A DNA stretch of 64,000 nucleotides, taken from assembly GCA_028829895.1 (NCBI GenBank), contig CM054178.1:65440335-65504334 (forward strand), read 5' to 3'. Origin of the DNA: Sinotaia quadrata (lineage: Eukaryota; Mollusca; Gastropoda; Architaenioglossa; Viviparidae). The translations under genes and the position numbers were made by a program. This document shows positions 38,101 to 47,810 of this stretch, in pieces. The notes beneath the pieces were generated by a model. It was given only the letters and a program-made list of their open reading frames with translations. It was not told where the DNA came from and did not search any database. How positions within the stretch are numbered: the first letter of the stretch is position 1; every line of letters starts with the position of its first letter.

Positions 38101-41051
38101 CCCCGCACTGACAAGTAGTCCAACAGCACAGTCATCGACACCAACGCTAGTGACAAAAAAGGAAAAGATTTTATAAAAATGATTATCATCAACGGAATTC
38201 AAGTCGTCATCATTTTGCTTTTTTCATGAATATAATCATCTAAACCCATCATCATCATCATATTCATCTTTATCATCACTATTTTTAATTGGAGCAATGT
38301 TCACAGATTCATTAAGCTCGTTACTGATCAATAATTATTTCTTAACTAGACAAGAACAAATCATTACAGCAATAAAGTTCAGATAATACAGCAATGAAAA
38401 TTAAGAAATTTCGGCAATGAAAGTTTAGACATTACAGCAATGAAAACTTAGATATTACAACAATGAAACTTTAGACATTTCAGTAATGAAGCTTAGACAA
38501 TACAACAATGAACAATCAGACATTATGGCAATGAAAGTTCAGACACCAATGCACTGAAAGTTCAGACATTACGGCAATGAACGTTCATACATTACAGCAA
38601 TGAACGTTCGAAAAGATGTTATACATTTAGAACGGAAGAAATCGGGGGGAGGGGGGGTAACTATTTGTTTAAAATCTTACCGCTTAATCCGAAGACCGCC
38701 GCCTGTATGCCCCCAATAAGTGTTACCATGGTAGCGGACGCATTATACTGTTCTTGTATAGCAAGATACAAAATACCAAACACGCGGAGAAAACCCACAC
38801 AGATCATCTGCACTGCGAACAGACCTGCAACCGGAAATGGCAGAGAGCAACTTTTGGCATGCACAACCTAATTCGGATAAGAGTACATTATTTGGTATGT
38901 GAAAATATTAAAAGAAATGACAATGGAACAACATTTGATGAAGAGCATCTGTGGTGGAGTAAATTTGCCTATCCTTATTTCTAAATGTAATTGTTATATA
39001 AATTGTTAAATGTTAATGTGACCCGACCTTAGGGACTCCTTATGATGTTATTTTTGTGTCAGAGTAGGAGTAAACAACTCAGTTAATATGCTAGAACTTG
39101 CTGAAGCAATCCAAACCAGTTCCAAGCAGATGAATAGTTTTTTTGTCTAATAGTCTCACACTTGTTCATAACAACTTCAACCAATGGGGATGGACCAAAA
39201 CTTATTTTGTTTAAGAAAGTCCTATGTTCTAATCACTTTTATTTTGACATAACTCGAGTCTGCTCATAAAGGCGATCATTAGATTATGTTAAGTTAACTG
39301 ACTGATAAAGAAAGAGAATGCTTTATGTAACTTAACCATTGTTTCTATGTTGACTAATTTGATTGCATTTTACATTATATTTGTGAATTTTGAGCCATGC
39401 TATATTTCTTTTGATTATATTCATATGTTATATATTAGATTGTTGATTTAATAAATTTATCATTAAATTTATTAACCTTCTTGCACATATATTAAAACTT
39501 ATATTGGAATAATAGTTGGTGGATGGGGGAGGGGGTCATTAAATATAAATAAAAGACCGATTTTTATTACTCCTTTAGTAAGACGTTTTTACCTAAAGAA
39601 ATATTATGTGACAGTAAAACATCTTTCTTATTATTGTGTCAAGACTAGAGTTTTACGACTCCCTTATAATCCGTCAAGTGAGAGACATGTTGGTCTTGTG
39701 GAAGAATTATTAATAACTATAAATTAAAGTTCTCGATCACTTGTAATTAGTTTATGTTATATTAATTATTAAATAATAATCATAGCAGGTGAAGGGAGCC
39801 TAGTAATGTGCCACAACATCATAATGACATTACAGTATATACTAGCACTGTCTATAATAAGTGTAATAATAATGACGACGTTGGTAAGTTGTGGCCTTGT
39901 ATTTGATAAGAGTAACAATAATGATATTAAGATAGACAACGTTCCTAATTTGATAAGTGTAATATAATGACAATGAGGGTTGATGTTAGAAATATATTTT
40001 ATATGTTTAATAATGAGAATGAAAGTGTTTAGTTGTATAAATTTGATAAGTGTAATAATATTAACAAAAAGGATACATTATTTGTTTGTTAATGAAATAA
40101 TTCATTCAGTCAGTGAAAACAAACTGGAAGATTATGGATAAATGTCATGATAATGATTTTGAAACTATCCAATATTTGATAACTGTTATAAAATTATACT
40201 GATGGATGATATTGTCACAGTACCGATTAATGTAACAATAAGCACAATGAGTTACAATAATAATACATTATTTGATAACTGCAATAATTGCAATAAATGT
40301 AAACTATTTTGAAACTGCAGTCATAACACCGAACGGCAATAACTATGCAATATTGAAAAGTGCAATAATTAAAATAAAGTATATTAATAATGACGGTAAG
40401 TCAGATTAACAGTACAGTATTGATCAAAGGGTTAATAATGACGTACAGCATTTGATGAATACGATGATAATGACGAGAAGCAATAATTCTACACACTTCA
40501 CTAACAAGTAGTTCTAATGAGAGTGAGACAATTAATTAAATTTTGGGAAATGTTGAAGTAAGGTCAGCTGATGTTACTAAACTGATTGACTGATTTTATT
40601 ATCTTCCAGTTCGTCACACAAACATGTCACTACAAAATTGTGAGCGACAAATGTAATGCAATACAATATATAATCTCTACAATGTGTAATCTCTACGATA
40701 TGTAATCTCTAGGTAAAGGAGCGATGATAATGATGGCAATGATGTTGATGACAGTTTCATTTTGTACCTACAAGCAAGAATTACCCATGACCATCCTTTG
40801 TCCACTGGATTGAAGGTAACACGATTGTGTTGTGTTCTAGGTTGGCTGTTCTCTGTAACGAGGCTTTGTACTTCTGGCTGGCCGTTCTCTATAATGAGGT
40901 CTTGTACCTCTGGCTGGCCGTTCTCTATAATGAGGTCTTGTACCTCTGGCTGGCCGTTCTCTGTAATGAGGTCTTGTACCTCTGGCTGGCCGTTCTCTAT
41001 AATGAGGCTTTGTAACTGTGGCTGTGCATCGTCAAGATTCCTTTTTGACAT
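30537..41051 (-). CDS. Monocarboxylate-transporter-like (SLC16/MCT) protein, six coding exons
   Basis: This is a predicted 12-helix plasma-membrane carrier of the major facilitator superfamily, MCT family, which moves monocarboxylates or related solutes. Exons: 41051-40772, 38824-38681, 38146-38000, 33143-32200, 31726-31495, 30670-30537. All are GT-AG with phases 1,1,1,0,1 in agreement; total 1881 bases, 626 residues plus stop. Seen: the MCT motif DKGWSWV (residue about 84) before helix 1, YFDKRRALA with a downstream G-x3-G in exon 4 (helix 4-5 signature), a long cytosolic loop of about 165 residues (roughly 270-435), and LDILSR in helix 8 giving the D-x3-R pair (about D484/R488) that in human MCT1 (D302/R306) is needed for transport. 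The N-terminus carries a 12-residue tandem repeat (IENGQPEVQDLI type). The protein is longer than vertebrate MCT1 (about 500) because of that repeat and the loop. A 5' UTR intron is likely (acceptor at 41058). The substrate cannot be told from sequence. Confidence 0.92.
30740..30925. repeat. (GAT)-rich imperfect microsatellite
   Basis: GATGATGATGACGACGA-type runs in intron 5. The minus open frame over it (30740-30943) is low complexity. Confidence 0.8.
31255..31500. repeat. 46-bp minisatellite abutting exon 5 donor
   Basis: Five to six units of CCTAGAGTCGTGCTATTTACATC(A/T)GTGAAAA(C)GAGCTTTGTC(C/G) spaced 46-47 bases. Read on the minus strand, the end of exon 5 and its donor (CTAG|GTATGGACAAAG) are the first copy; later copies carry CTAG|GTAACGAC, CTAG|GCAACGAC, CTAG|ATATGG, CTAA|GAAAGG and CTAG|GTACGG at the same place. 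Confidence 0.85.
31495..31726 (-). CDS. Transporter exon 5
   Basis: The acceptor TTTTTGAAG precedes 31726 (phase 0) and the donor CTAG|GTATGG follows 31495 (phase 1). It encodes helices 9 and 10: VCITFFVMG, a loop, FATMALFSVVYGLCSG, and DFVGIDRFPKAFGLTQLAFG, where the D-(R)-x-(P)-x-A-x-G-L pattern is the usual MCT segment before helix 11. Confidence 0.92.
32089..32151. repeat. (CA)n microsatellite 50 bp after exon 4 donor
   Basis: About thirty CA copies in intron 4. Because it is open in all frames it artificially extends the exon 4 reading frame past its donor. Confidence 0.97.
32200..33143 (-). CDS. Transporter exon 4 (largest exon)
   Basis: The acceptor TTCACAAAAG precedes 33143 (phase 1) and the donor GTG|GTCAGT follows 32200 (phase 0). 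It encodes helices 4 to 8 with the YFDKRRALA signature, the long hydrophilic loop (includes a Cys-rich stretch CRQGDHQDCARRSFTCPH with no known function) and helix 7-8 with LDILSR. The size and the uninterrupted large loop are typical of MCT genes. Confidence 0.95.
33236..33540. repeat. Minisatellite, TTCATGAAAGCC(A/G)TGACTTA(C/T) units
   Basis: About thirteen units of 21-24 bp with higher-order pairing, in intron 3, starting about 90 bases upstream of the exon 4 acceptor. On the minus strand many units read GAA|GTAAGTC, a strong 5' splice-site consensus. Confidence 0.85.
33905..34250. repeat. Minisatellite, 51-55 bp unit
   Basis: About seven units of CTCTTAGTAACACAAAGACTTAGTAAATGTCGGGCAATCTTTCTTTAA(A)(C)TG; one unit has lost the AGTAAA part. 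In intron 3 of the transporter. Confidence 0.9.
34251..35480. other. Intron 3 sequence, nothing recognised
   Basis: AT-rich without clear repeats or exons. Confidence 0.35.
35480..36050. repeat. Degenerate ancestor-like units of the 64-bp minisatellite
   Basis: Loose repeats of TTTC(A)GAT(C/T)ATGTAAAC(T)TTTAAGC(T)ATAAACA-type sequence at irregular 55-75 base spacing. They share the GATCATGTAA and TTAAGCTATA cores with the array that follows, and further degenerate copies continue at 37380-37770. Confidence 0.65.
36050..37350. repeat. 64-bp minisatellite with nested larger duplication
   Basis: About sixteen units of period 64 (AGGCAGTTTAAGCTATAGAC ACAATGGGGGTTTACTGGTG TTATTTGAGATCATGTAATT TTTA). 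Both ends carry the same 140-bp block starting AACTTTATGTTGTAATCTCA (36052 and about 37134), with short 31-bp units (CTATAAACAGGAAAC) inside, which indicates a duplication of the array edge. It lies in transporter intron 3. Confidence 0.92.
38000..38146 (-). CDS. Transporter exon 3
   Basis: The acceptor TTTTTTGTCACTAG precedes 38146 and the donor TTCG|GTACGT follows 38000; phase 1 in and out. It encodes helix 3 and its flanks (RGAVMLGGLIASAGLALSFF), which matches the R-x-V-x-x-G-G-x-x-x-x-x-G MCT pattern. Confidence 0.93.
38381..38625. repeat. Minisatellite, (A)CATTACAGCAATGAA(A)GTTCAGA units
   Basis: About nine diverged units of 26-30 bp in intron 2 of the transporter. Confidence 0.85.
38681..38824 (-). 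CDS. Transporter exon 2
   Basis: The acceptor CCGGTTGCAG precedes 38824 and the donor AGCG|GTAAGA follows 38681; phase 1 in and out. It encodes the rest of helix 1 and helix 2 (LFAVQMICVGFLRVFGILY, then TMVTLIGGIQAAVFGL). Confidence 0.93.
38825..40771. other. Transporter intron 1, nothing recognised
   Basis: Very AT-rich, with frequent AATAATGA-type low-complexity words between 39830 and 40500 but no clean array or mobile element. Confidence 0.4.
40772..41051 (-). CDS. Transporter exon 1 (first coding exon, with coding minisatellite)
   Basis: ATG at 41049-41051. Residues 16 to about 66 are repeats of a 12-residue unit (IENGQPEVQDLI), followed by DKGWSWVILA at the start of helix 1. The donor is read as GCTT|GTAGGT after 40772 because phase 1 is needed to join exon 2; the neighbouring TAG|GTACAA would give phase 2 and break the frame. 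The sequence before the ATG (TTTCTTTTTCTAATCTCAACAG on minus, ending at 41059) is a good 3' splice site, so the 5' UTR probably continues in an upstream exon. Confidence 0.88.
40860..41025. repeat. 36-bp coding minisatellite in transporter exon 1
   Basis: Four and a half units of CTGGCTGGCCGTTCTCT(A/G)TAATGAGG(T/C)(C/T)TTGTA on the plus strand. The 36-bp period keeps the frame and gives a 12-residue acidic/polar repeat at the cytosolic N-terminus. Each unit also contains CAGAG|GTACAAG on the coding strand, a donor-like sequence. Confidence 0.92.
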
Positions 41052-41475
41052 GTCTGTCTGTTGAGATTAGAAAAAGAAATGAATTCATTTTGAAGATGTT
41101 GTCTGTTCAGGTTATGAAAAGGAAATATAGTCGTTATGTTGTCTGTTGTGATTGAAAAAGGAAATTCATTCATTTTGGAGATGTTGTCTTTTGTGATTAA
41201 AAAGGAAATACATATATTTTGGAGATGTCTGTTTAGATTAAAATAAATAAATACATTAATTTTGGAGATGTTGTCTGTTTAGATTTAAAAAATAAACACA
41301 ATCATTTTGGAGATATTGTCTGTTGTGATTGAAAAAGGGAATTAATTCATTTTGGAAATGTCTGTTGTGATTGAAAAAGGAAATTCATTCATTTTAGAGA
41401 TGCTGTCTGTTGTGACTGAAACAGAAATACATTCATTTGGGAGGTGTGTTCTGTTGTGATTAAAAAACAAGATTT
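41052..41475. repeat. 45-bp minisatellite abutting exon 1 acceptor
   Basis: About nine diverged units of GTCTGTTGTGATTGAAAAAGGAAATTCATTCATTTTGGAGATGTT. On the minus strand each unit reads as a pyrimidine tract plus TCACAACAG|AC; the true exon 1 acceptor (CTAATCTCAACAG|ACAGAC) is the first unit of the array. The same unit family recurs at 43180-43740 and 44030-44150. Confidence 0.85.
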
Positions 41476-41514
41476 GGCTCATTTTTATTTCTCACCGTGC
41501 TGACTGCTCAGTGC

Positions 41515-42185
41515 GCATCCATACCTACAATAACCATAGCAATATCACCCATACCTACAATAACCATAGCAATACCATCCATACCTACAATAACCATAGC
41601 AATACCACCCATACCTACAATAACCATAGCAATACCACCCATACCTACAATAACCATAGCAAAACCACCCATACCTACAATAACCATAGCAATAACACCC
41701 ATACCTACAATAACCATAGCAATAACATCCATACCTACAATAACCATAGCAATAACATCCATACCTACAATAACCATAGCAATAACACTCATAACTATAA
41801 CAACCATAGCAATAACACCTATAGCAATAATACACATAGCTACAACAACCTTAGAAATATCACCCATAGCTATAACACAATAGCAATAACACCTATAAGC
41901 AATAATACCCATAACAATAGTACCCAGAGCTATAACATTCATAGCAATAACACTCATATCTATAACATCCATAGCAATAACACTCATAACTATAACACCC
42001 ATTAGCATTAACACCTTTTAAGCAATAACACCCATAGCAATAACACCCATAGCTATGACATCCATAGCTATAACATTCATAGCAATAACACCTATAGCTA
42101 TAGCATCCATAGCAATAACACCCATAGCTATAACATTCATAGCAATAACACCCATAGCTATAACATCCATGGCAATAACACGGCA
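41515..42185. repeat. 30-bp minisatellite (ATACCTACAATAACCATAGCAATA) and derived units
   Basis: About ten nearly perfect 30-bp units at 41518-41800 (CCCATACCTACAATAACCAT AGCAATACCA) pass into more diverged units based on CCCATAGCTATAACA(T) to 42185. It is open in several frames on both strands, which explains four long open frames; none is a gene. Confidence 0.93.
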
Positions 42186-42462
42186 TTAGGGCAGAAGACG
42201 GTCGTTTATAAGTTATATAAATAATTTTTAAATCATTAACTATTAAATACCCTAGCTGCAAATCGGCCGCAATCAACACCGACCTTCCAAGAGGACTCTT
42301 CAAAAACTCCTTAGAAACGCCATAATCTTTAAACCCAAGACTATCTTTCTTAAGGAATATTACTTTGAGATTTACGCTGCCACCAAGGCCCACACTTAGT
42401 GAGAGTTCCCCTATTTAATGATCCTAATGATCTGACTAATTAACTTTGGCTTAGCGCGCGCG

Positions 42463-42472
<10 letters not shown>
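42186..42472. other. Unique sequence with an unassigned minus frame
   Basis: The minus strand from about 42393 reads VNLKVIFLKKDSLGFKDYGV and continues without stop into the minisatellite. It looks mildly protein-like, perhaps an old relic, but no family is recognised and no splice partner is seen. Confidence 0.25.

Positions 42473-42509
<37 letters not shown>
42473..42509. repeat. (CA)n microsatellite
   Basis: About eighteen CA copies with a CATA-rich left edge. Confidence 0.95.
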
Positions 42510-42511
<2 letters not shown>

Positions 42512-43150
42512 ACTACGGATCAAACGTAAAGGCAAAGAAAACTAATGTATAGGAAACATTACAGACAATTTATTAAACAATTTCTTTATTGCTATTCATA
42601 CTGAAAACACAGAATAACAGTAATGACAGGTTGAATCTAGTTTTTCTTTCCCACTCCGAACTGGACACTCAACAATTGTCTATGTGCTCCAGGTAAATTA
42701 ATACGATGTCTAGTTTAATGTTAAGAAATTCGCCTACGTCACAACTGGCGAGAGAAACAAACCGTGATCGCCAGAGATCATATCGAGCGGTTGTTTCTTG
42801 GAGGTCCAGCGTTCACAAAGAATGCCCAGCCGAAAATTACAACTGATATCTTAAAGTTTCTAACAGCTTTTACATGCCTAAAAGTCTCGTATCTTCTCCT
42901 TGAAATGGGAACTAAGCCAAGTATGTTCTATTCAACAAGTTAAATGTTTATCTAAATACTACAAGCAAAAACGATGTTGAAAAGAAACGAGATTTTAAAG
43001 TTGTTCAGAGAATCATGGTTAAAATTAGTCAAAGCATTGTAATTAATAAATAATATTCATTATATAAATAAGAATAGGTAAATTAACGGTGATTTTAATA
43101 GGGTGGATTACATTTTTCTTCACTCATTCCTATTAGAGATGGCTGACTTG
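42510..43150. other. Nothing recognised
   Basis: Unique AT-rich sequence without supported exons or repeats. Confidence 0.35.
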
Positions 43151-43159
43151 TATGAGAAG

Positions 43160-43760
43160 GGAACTCATTCCTCTCGATGTCTGTTGTAATAAAACATGAA
43201 ATATATTTCGTTTGGAAATGTTGTTTGTTGTAATAAAACAGGAAATACATTCCTTTAGAGATGTTGTCTGTTGTAATAAAACAGGAAATATATTCCTTTG
43301 GAGATGTCTGTTGTAATACAAAAGGGAATACATTCCTTTAGAAATGTTGTCTGCTGTAATAAAACAGGAAATACATTCCTTTAGAAATGTTGTCTGCTGT
43401 AATAAAACAGGAAATACATTCATTGGAGATGTTTGTTGTAATAAAGCAGAAAATACCTTCCTTTTGGAGATGTCTATATCTAATGCAATAAAACAGGAAA
43501 TGCATTTCTTTGGAGATGTTGTCAGTTGTAATAAAACAGGAAATATATTCCTTTGGAGATGTCCTTTGTAATAAAACAGGAAATACGTTCCTTTAGAGAT
43601 GCTGTCTGTTGTAATGCATTCCTCTGGGTATGTATCCCTGCTGAATAAAACAGGAAATACATTCCTTTGGAGATGTTGTCTGTTGTGATGAGAAAAGAAC
43701 ATATATTGCTTTTTGATATGTTGTCTGTTGTGTTTGAAAAGTAAATTCGTTCCTGTTGAA
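43160..43760. repeat. 45-50 bp minisatellite, TTGTAATAAAACAGGAAATACATTCCTTTGGAGATG
   Basis: About twelve units related to the array at 41052-41475, with alternating long (GTTGTCT) and short (GTCT) spacers. On the minus strand the units read TTTTATTACAACAG|AC. Long open frames across it are repeat artefacts. Confidence 0.9.
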
Positions 43761-43824
43761 GATTACGTCCTTGACTGTCAAGAAAATAGTTCATTGTGAT
43801 TAAAAAGGAAATATGTTCCTGTTG

Positions 43825-44015
43825 GTGGTGTCTTTTATGATTGTAAAGGACAAATCCTCCTTTTCGAGTTCTCTGTTGTAATTGTAAAGGACAAATCCTC
43901 CTTTTCGAGTTCTCTGTTGTGATTGTAAAGGACAAATCCTCCTTTTCGAGTTCTCTGTTGTGATTGTAAAGGACAAATCCTCCTTTTCGAGTTCTCTGTT
44001 GTGAAAAAGAAAATC
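43825..44015. repeat. 42-bp minisatellite, GTAAAGGACAAATCCTCCTT unit
   Basis: Four almost identical units (TTGTGATTGTAAAGGACAAA TCCTCCTTTTCGAGTTCTCTG). This is a younger amplification nested in the older 45-bp family, with which it shares the CTGTTGTGATT start. Confidence 0.93.
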
Positions 44016-44194
44016 ACTCCTAATGGAAATGTTGTTTATAGTTGTGGTGAAAAAAGAAATACGTTCCTTCTAGAGATGTTGTCTTTTGTGATGGAAAAGG
44101 AAGTACGTTCCTTTGAGAGCCATTGTCTGTTGTGATGGAAAAGGAAGTACATGGTAAGTGCTGATTTTGCTTTCACCTTTATTAATAAAATAGT

Positions 44195-44270
44195 TAGTAG
44201 TAGCAGTAGTAGTAGTTGTAGTAGTAGTAATATTTATTATTATTATTATCACCACCATCACCATCATTTC
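44195..44270. repeat. Trinucleotide-rich tract (TAG/TAT/CAC)n
   Basis: Imperfect AGTAGTAGT, TTATTATTA and CACCATCACCATC runs. Confidence 0.85.
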
Positions 44271-46900
44271 CCATTATATTCAACGCGTATAAAATTGATC
44301 GACACGCATCATTGCGCTTTTGCATTTTTTGTGACATGTTGAGACCTACAGCTGACTGTTACTATTTTTATAATTTTTAAAATATTTAGTTTCTTATAAT
44401 TTTGGGTGCTTTATTTATATGATTTATATGTTTGTTTTTATTTAGTTTGTTATAATTTTGATTTCTTTTCTTTATTTAAGACATTTTTAGTTAAGTTCAT
44501 ACGGTCTCAGTACTCAATATTTATTGGGCACATTGAACGGAAAATCTATGGCAATGTTATTTTAGCAGTTGACCTTTCAACTTGACACCTATTGCGAAAA
44601 AGGTCACTGATATAGCCTCGAGAGCGCTGGCTGTAAGAACCTATAAGGTCCTCGGCCTGTGTCTATTTGGGAGCTGTTTCTTAGCAACTCTTTCACTTCT
44701 GTGCTGCTTATAGGCCTACAGTTGCAAATTTCTTCCAACTGCCCTCCTTCAGAACCTCGTGTTTAAAAATAAATCGAACGTGTTAAAATATAACTATAGT
44801 TAGATGAAACAAACAGCTAAGATTATCATAAAAGTTACTTACCTTAGTCACAAAGGAATACGATATGTCTAACTTAAATCACTAATAAGAACTCACAATC
44901 ATTAGTCACAAAGTAATACCATAATAAGGCTAACTTAAATCAGTAATAAGAACCCACAATCATTAGTCACTAAGGAATACGATCTGACTTCGGTCCTAAC
45001 GCTTTGAAATGTGGGCAAGTTAACTTTTTCGGGGCCAAGAACAGCGCTTAAAGTTGAAGATATAACGAGGGGGATTTTCAGGCTTATCTTTCAGTGCAAA
45101 TCACGGTGACTTTCAAGTTTGTGTGTGTGTGTGTGTGCGCGCGCGCGCGCATGTATAAGTCTGCTCACGTGTCTGATGTGCATTCATGAATGTGCGTATT
45201 TGCGCGTCTGCCACCGAGGGATTTACAAAATACTCTCGTCACGATGACGAAACAGATTTGTGCGATAATGGCGTTGTCCTCAGGTTACAGTCACCCTATC
45301 TGAGCAACTTTTTTTTTTTACTCCTGAAAGGTTCAACAGCTAAAAAACAAGTTTTGCTTTCTCTTTGCCATTATAAATAATTCTACTCTCTCTCACACAC
45401 ACACACACACAAAGAAATATGTTATCTATCTCTTAGCGTCTAATAATTAGTTTGCATTGTATTTAGGGCAGTCAAAATATACTGCACTTTGGAGAGGGAG
45501 AGAGAGGGGGGAAGAGAGAAAAAGCGAGAGAGACAGCTTTATATTTGTCACCTCACAGCACATGCAACTGAACAGGTGTGACCTAGAAACAAGTTTTTAA
45601 AATAGCATATTCACAAAATAATTTTGAAAAACGATGTGATAATTTGTTGGAATGGTAAACAATATCATTTTAAAACTGGTTTAATGCACTGTGCTGAGAA
45701 AAATGATAGATTATTAAGGACTATTAATTTGAAATACAGACATTATTATAATATTGTGCGTTTATTCTACATTGCATGGATCTTAATTCTAAAATTCTGG
45801 AAGTCCAATAGATGGGGGGGGGTGTGCAATCCTAGTCAAATAAATGCGTACACAATACAAAAGAAACGTGGACGGTTTCAGATTAGGACTTGTGTCTACA
45901 ATGCACGCTGTTCGCAACGTTCAGTTTCAAAAGCACATCATCTTGCATTTAAAGTTTGAAAGCTGCACACACAAACAATTCTAACCTATAACCTAACCCT
46001 AAATTTTAACTTCGTCTCTAAAATTAAATCGTATTTTATTGAAATGGAGAAAGCCATACCTTATAGCTCTGTGGATATTATCCAGATTCTGGCCTGACAG
46101 ATTGAGCCATTTGTTGACAAAATAATAGACAGCAGGCTTTGACCTCATCCCTAGCCTCACTGCACCAAATGAATCTAGCGCGAAAGCTGGGAGCGTCTCT
46201 CTTTAAACTGTTCCACTTTATGACCTTGTTCCTGGATGAGGGTGGGTAGAGTGGCGTATTTCTTTAAAATAAATATCTTGAGGATCGTGAAAAATACATT
46301 TACGCGCCGGGGAAGATTGGGAGAAACTCAATGCGCGCATAACTTTTGACTGCTTACTAATGATTTTTGATTTGACCGAGACTCTCTCTAATTCACGTTT
46401 GGAAATTGAACAGTTATGGACCTTGTCGTAATTAGGTGCACTAAACATGAGCGCGGTCAGTCTGGAGGTGGGTTAACTTCCTGTGTTGGTGTTTCCATTA
46501 TGGCCAAAGCATTTATATCGTGATATCTTCTTGTAAAAAATTAGCCTGTGTGCCTCAGATTTAGTTTGGAAATGTTGAACTCTTTAGTGGAAAAATGTGC
46601 TCAAGCTCCCGCAGGAAGGAACAGGAGAGAGGATATAAATGTTTCGCAGAAAAGTATTTATTTAATATGCGTGGTATGTGATTTCTATCTTATTTAGTTG
46701 TAAATTTCAGGTAACGCCCGTTGTCGATTCCAATTCATTAAAATTTGTAGATTCCATTCGATTTTATTAAAATGCTATAAATATCATTATTTGCATAAAT
46801 GTTTAAATGTGCAAATACTGTGATTGCATTATAAGCATTACGTATAATTATTTTAATGGCGTAAAGAAAAAGTACAACCGTTTAGAAGATATCGAAAATG
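44271..46900. other. Intergenic, no gene supported
   Basis: Contains a (GT)(GC) microsatellite at about 45117-45151, a short (CA) run near 45392-45410, a 65-bp imperfect direct repeat (CATTAGTCACAAAG...AATACGAT) at about 44840-44990, and a degenerate CCTAACCCTAAA telomere-like word near 45990. Frames at 45186-45380, 45624-45959 and 46218-46448 have no recognisable motif. Confidence 0.35.
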
Positions 46901-47325
46901 CGTAATTTTATAGCTGATTTTGTGATAAGTTTTATAGCTGATTTTGTGTTACATTTTATAGCTGATTTTGTGATAAGTTTTATAGCTGATTTTGTGTTAC
47001 ATTTTATAGCTGATTTTGTGATAAGTTTTATAGCTGATTTTGTGTTACATTTTATAGCTGATTTTGTGATAAGTTTTATAGCTGATTTTGTGTTACATTT
47101 TATAGCTGATTTTGTGATAAGTTTTATAGCTGATTTTGTGTTACATTTTATAGCTGATTTTGTGATAAGTTTTATAGCTGATTTTGTGTTACATTTTATA
47201 GCTGATTTTGTGATACATTTTATAGCTGATTTTGTGCTACATTTTATAGCTGATTTTGTGATAAGTTTTATAGCTGATTTTGTGATACATTTTATAGCTG
47301 ATTTTGTGATACATTTTATCAGTGA
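46900..47325. repeat. 24-bp minisatellite open on both strands
   Basis: About seventeen units of TTTTATAGCTGATTTTGTGATAAG, alternating with a GTTACA-ended form, so the effective period is 48. The 24-bp period gives an 8-residue repeat (FIADFVIS/FIADFVLH on plus; KSAIKLIT/KSAIKCNT on minus). Both 150-codon frames are artefacts of a unit without stops. Confidence 0.93.
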
Positions 47326-47519
47326 AGTGTTTGTACTCATGTGCGGTTATTAAAATTATTAAATTAAATTATTGAGCTAATTAATTTTTATTTCTAGTGC
47401 TTATGTTTCTCACACATACTTTTTGGTAATGTATCAAAACATTTTAAAACTTGATTCGTGGTTCGTGTATGAAACTTATACCTAAAACTGATGTTTGTTT
47501 TATTCTGAATAATGACAGA

Positions 47520-47810
47520 ATACATTCTATTGACTGTATAAGGGAGTCATTCAACTATACAGGTAAGCTTACAAGTTGAGACTATTGACTGCATAAGGGA
47601 GTCATTCAACTAAACATTTAATCTCACAAAGTGAGACTATTAACTGCACGTGGAATCCATTCAGCTAAACAGGTAATCTTAAGATCTCAGACTATGGACT
47701 GCATGTGGAATCCATTCAGCTAAACAGGTAACCTTAAGAACTCAGACTATGGACTGCACGTGGAATCCATTCAGCTAAACAGGTGACCTAAAGAAATCGT
47801 GCTGACACAC
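47520..47810. repeat. Minisatellite of 55-58 bp with CAG|GTAA in each unit
   Basis: Five units of ACTGCA(C/T)GTGGAATCCATTCAGCTAAACAGGTAA(C/T)CTTAAGA(A/T)CTCAGACTAT. Plus-strand units contain ACAG|GTAAGC, ACAG|GTAATC, ACAG|GTAACC and ACAG|GTGACC; one unit has lost it (ACATTTAATC). Confidence 0.88.

Noticed and set aside
41508..42014. Long open frames of 164-168 codons on both strands
   Set aside because: They are produced by a 30-bp tandem repeat without stop codons; the period is a multiple of three, so frames stay open on both strands.
42186..42393. Minus frame VNLKVIFLKKDSLGFKDYGV as an exon
   Set aside because: No splice sites with a compatible partner and no family resemblance that I can defend.
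45624..45959. 111-codon plus frame
   Set aside because: AT-rich chance frame with a run of eight G inside, no motif, no splice support.
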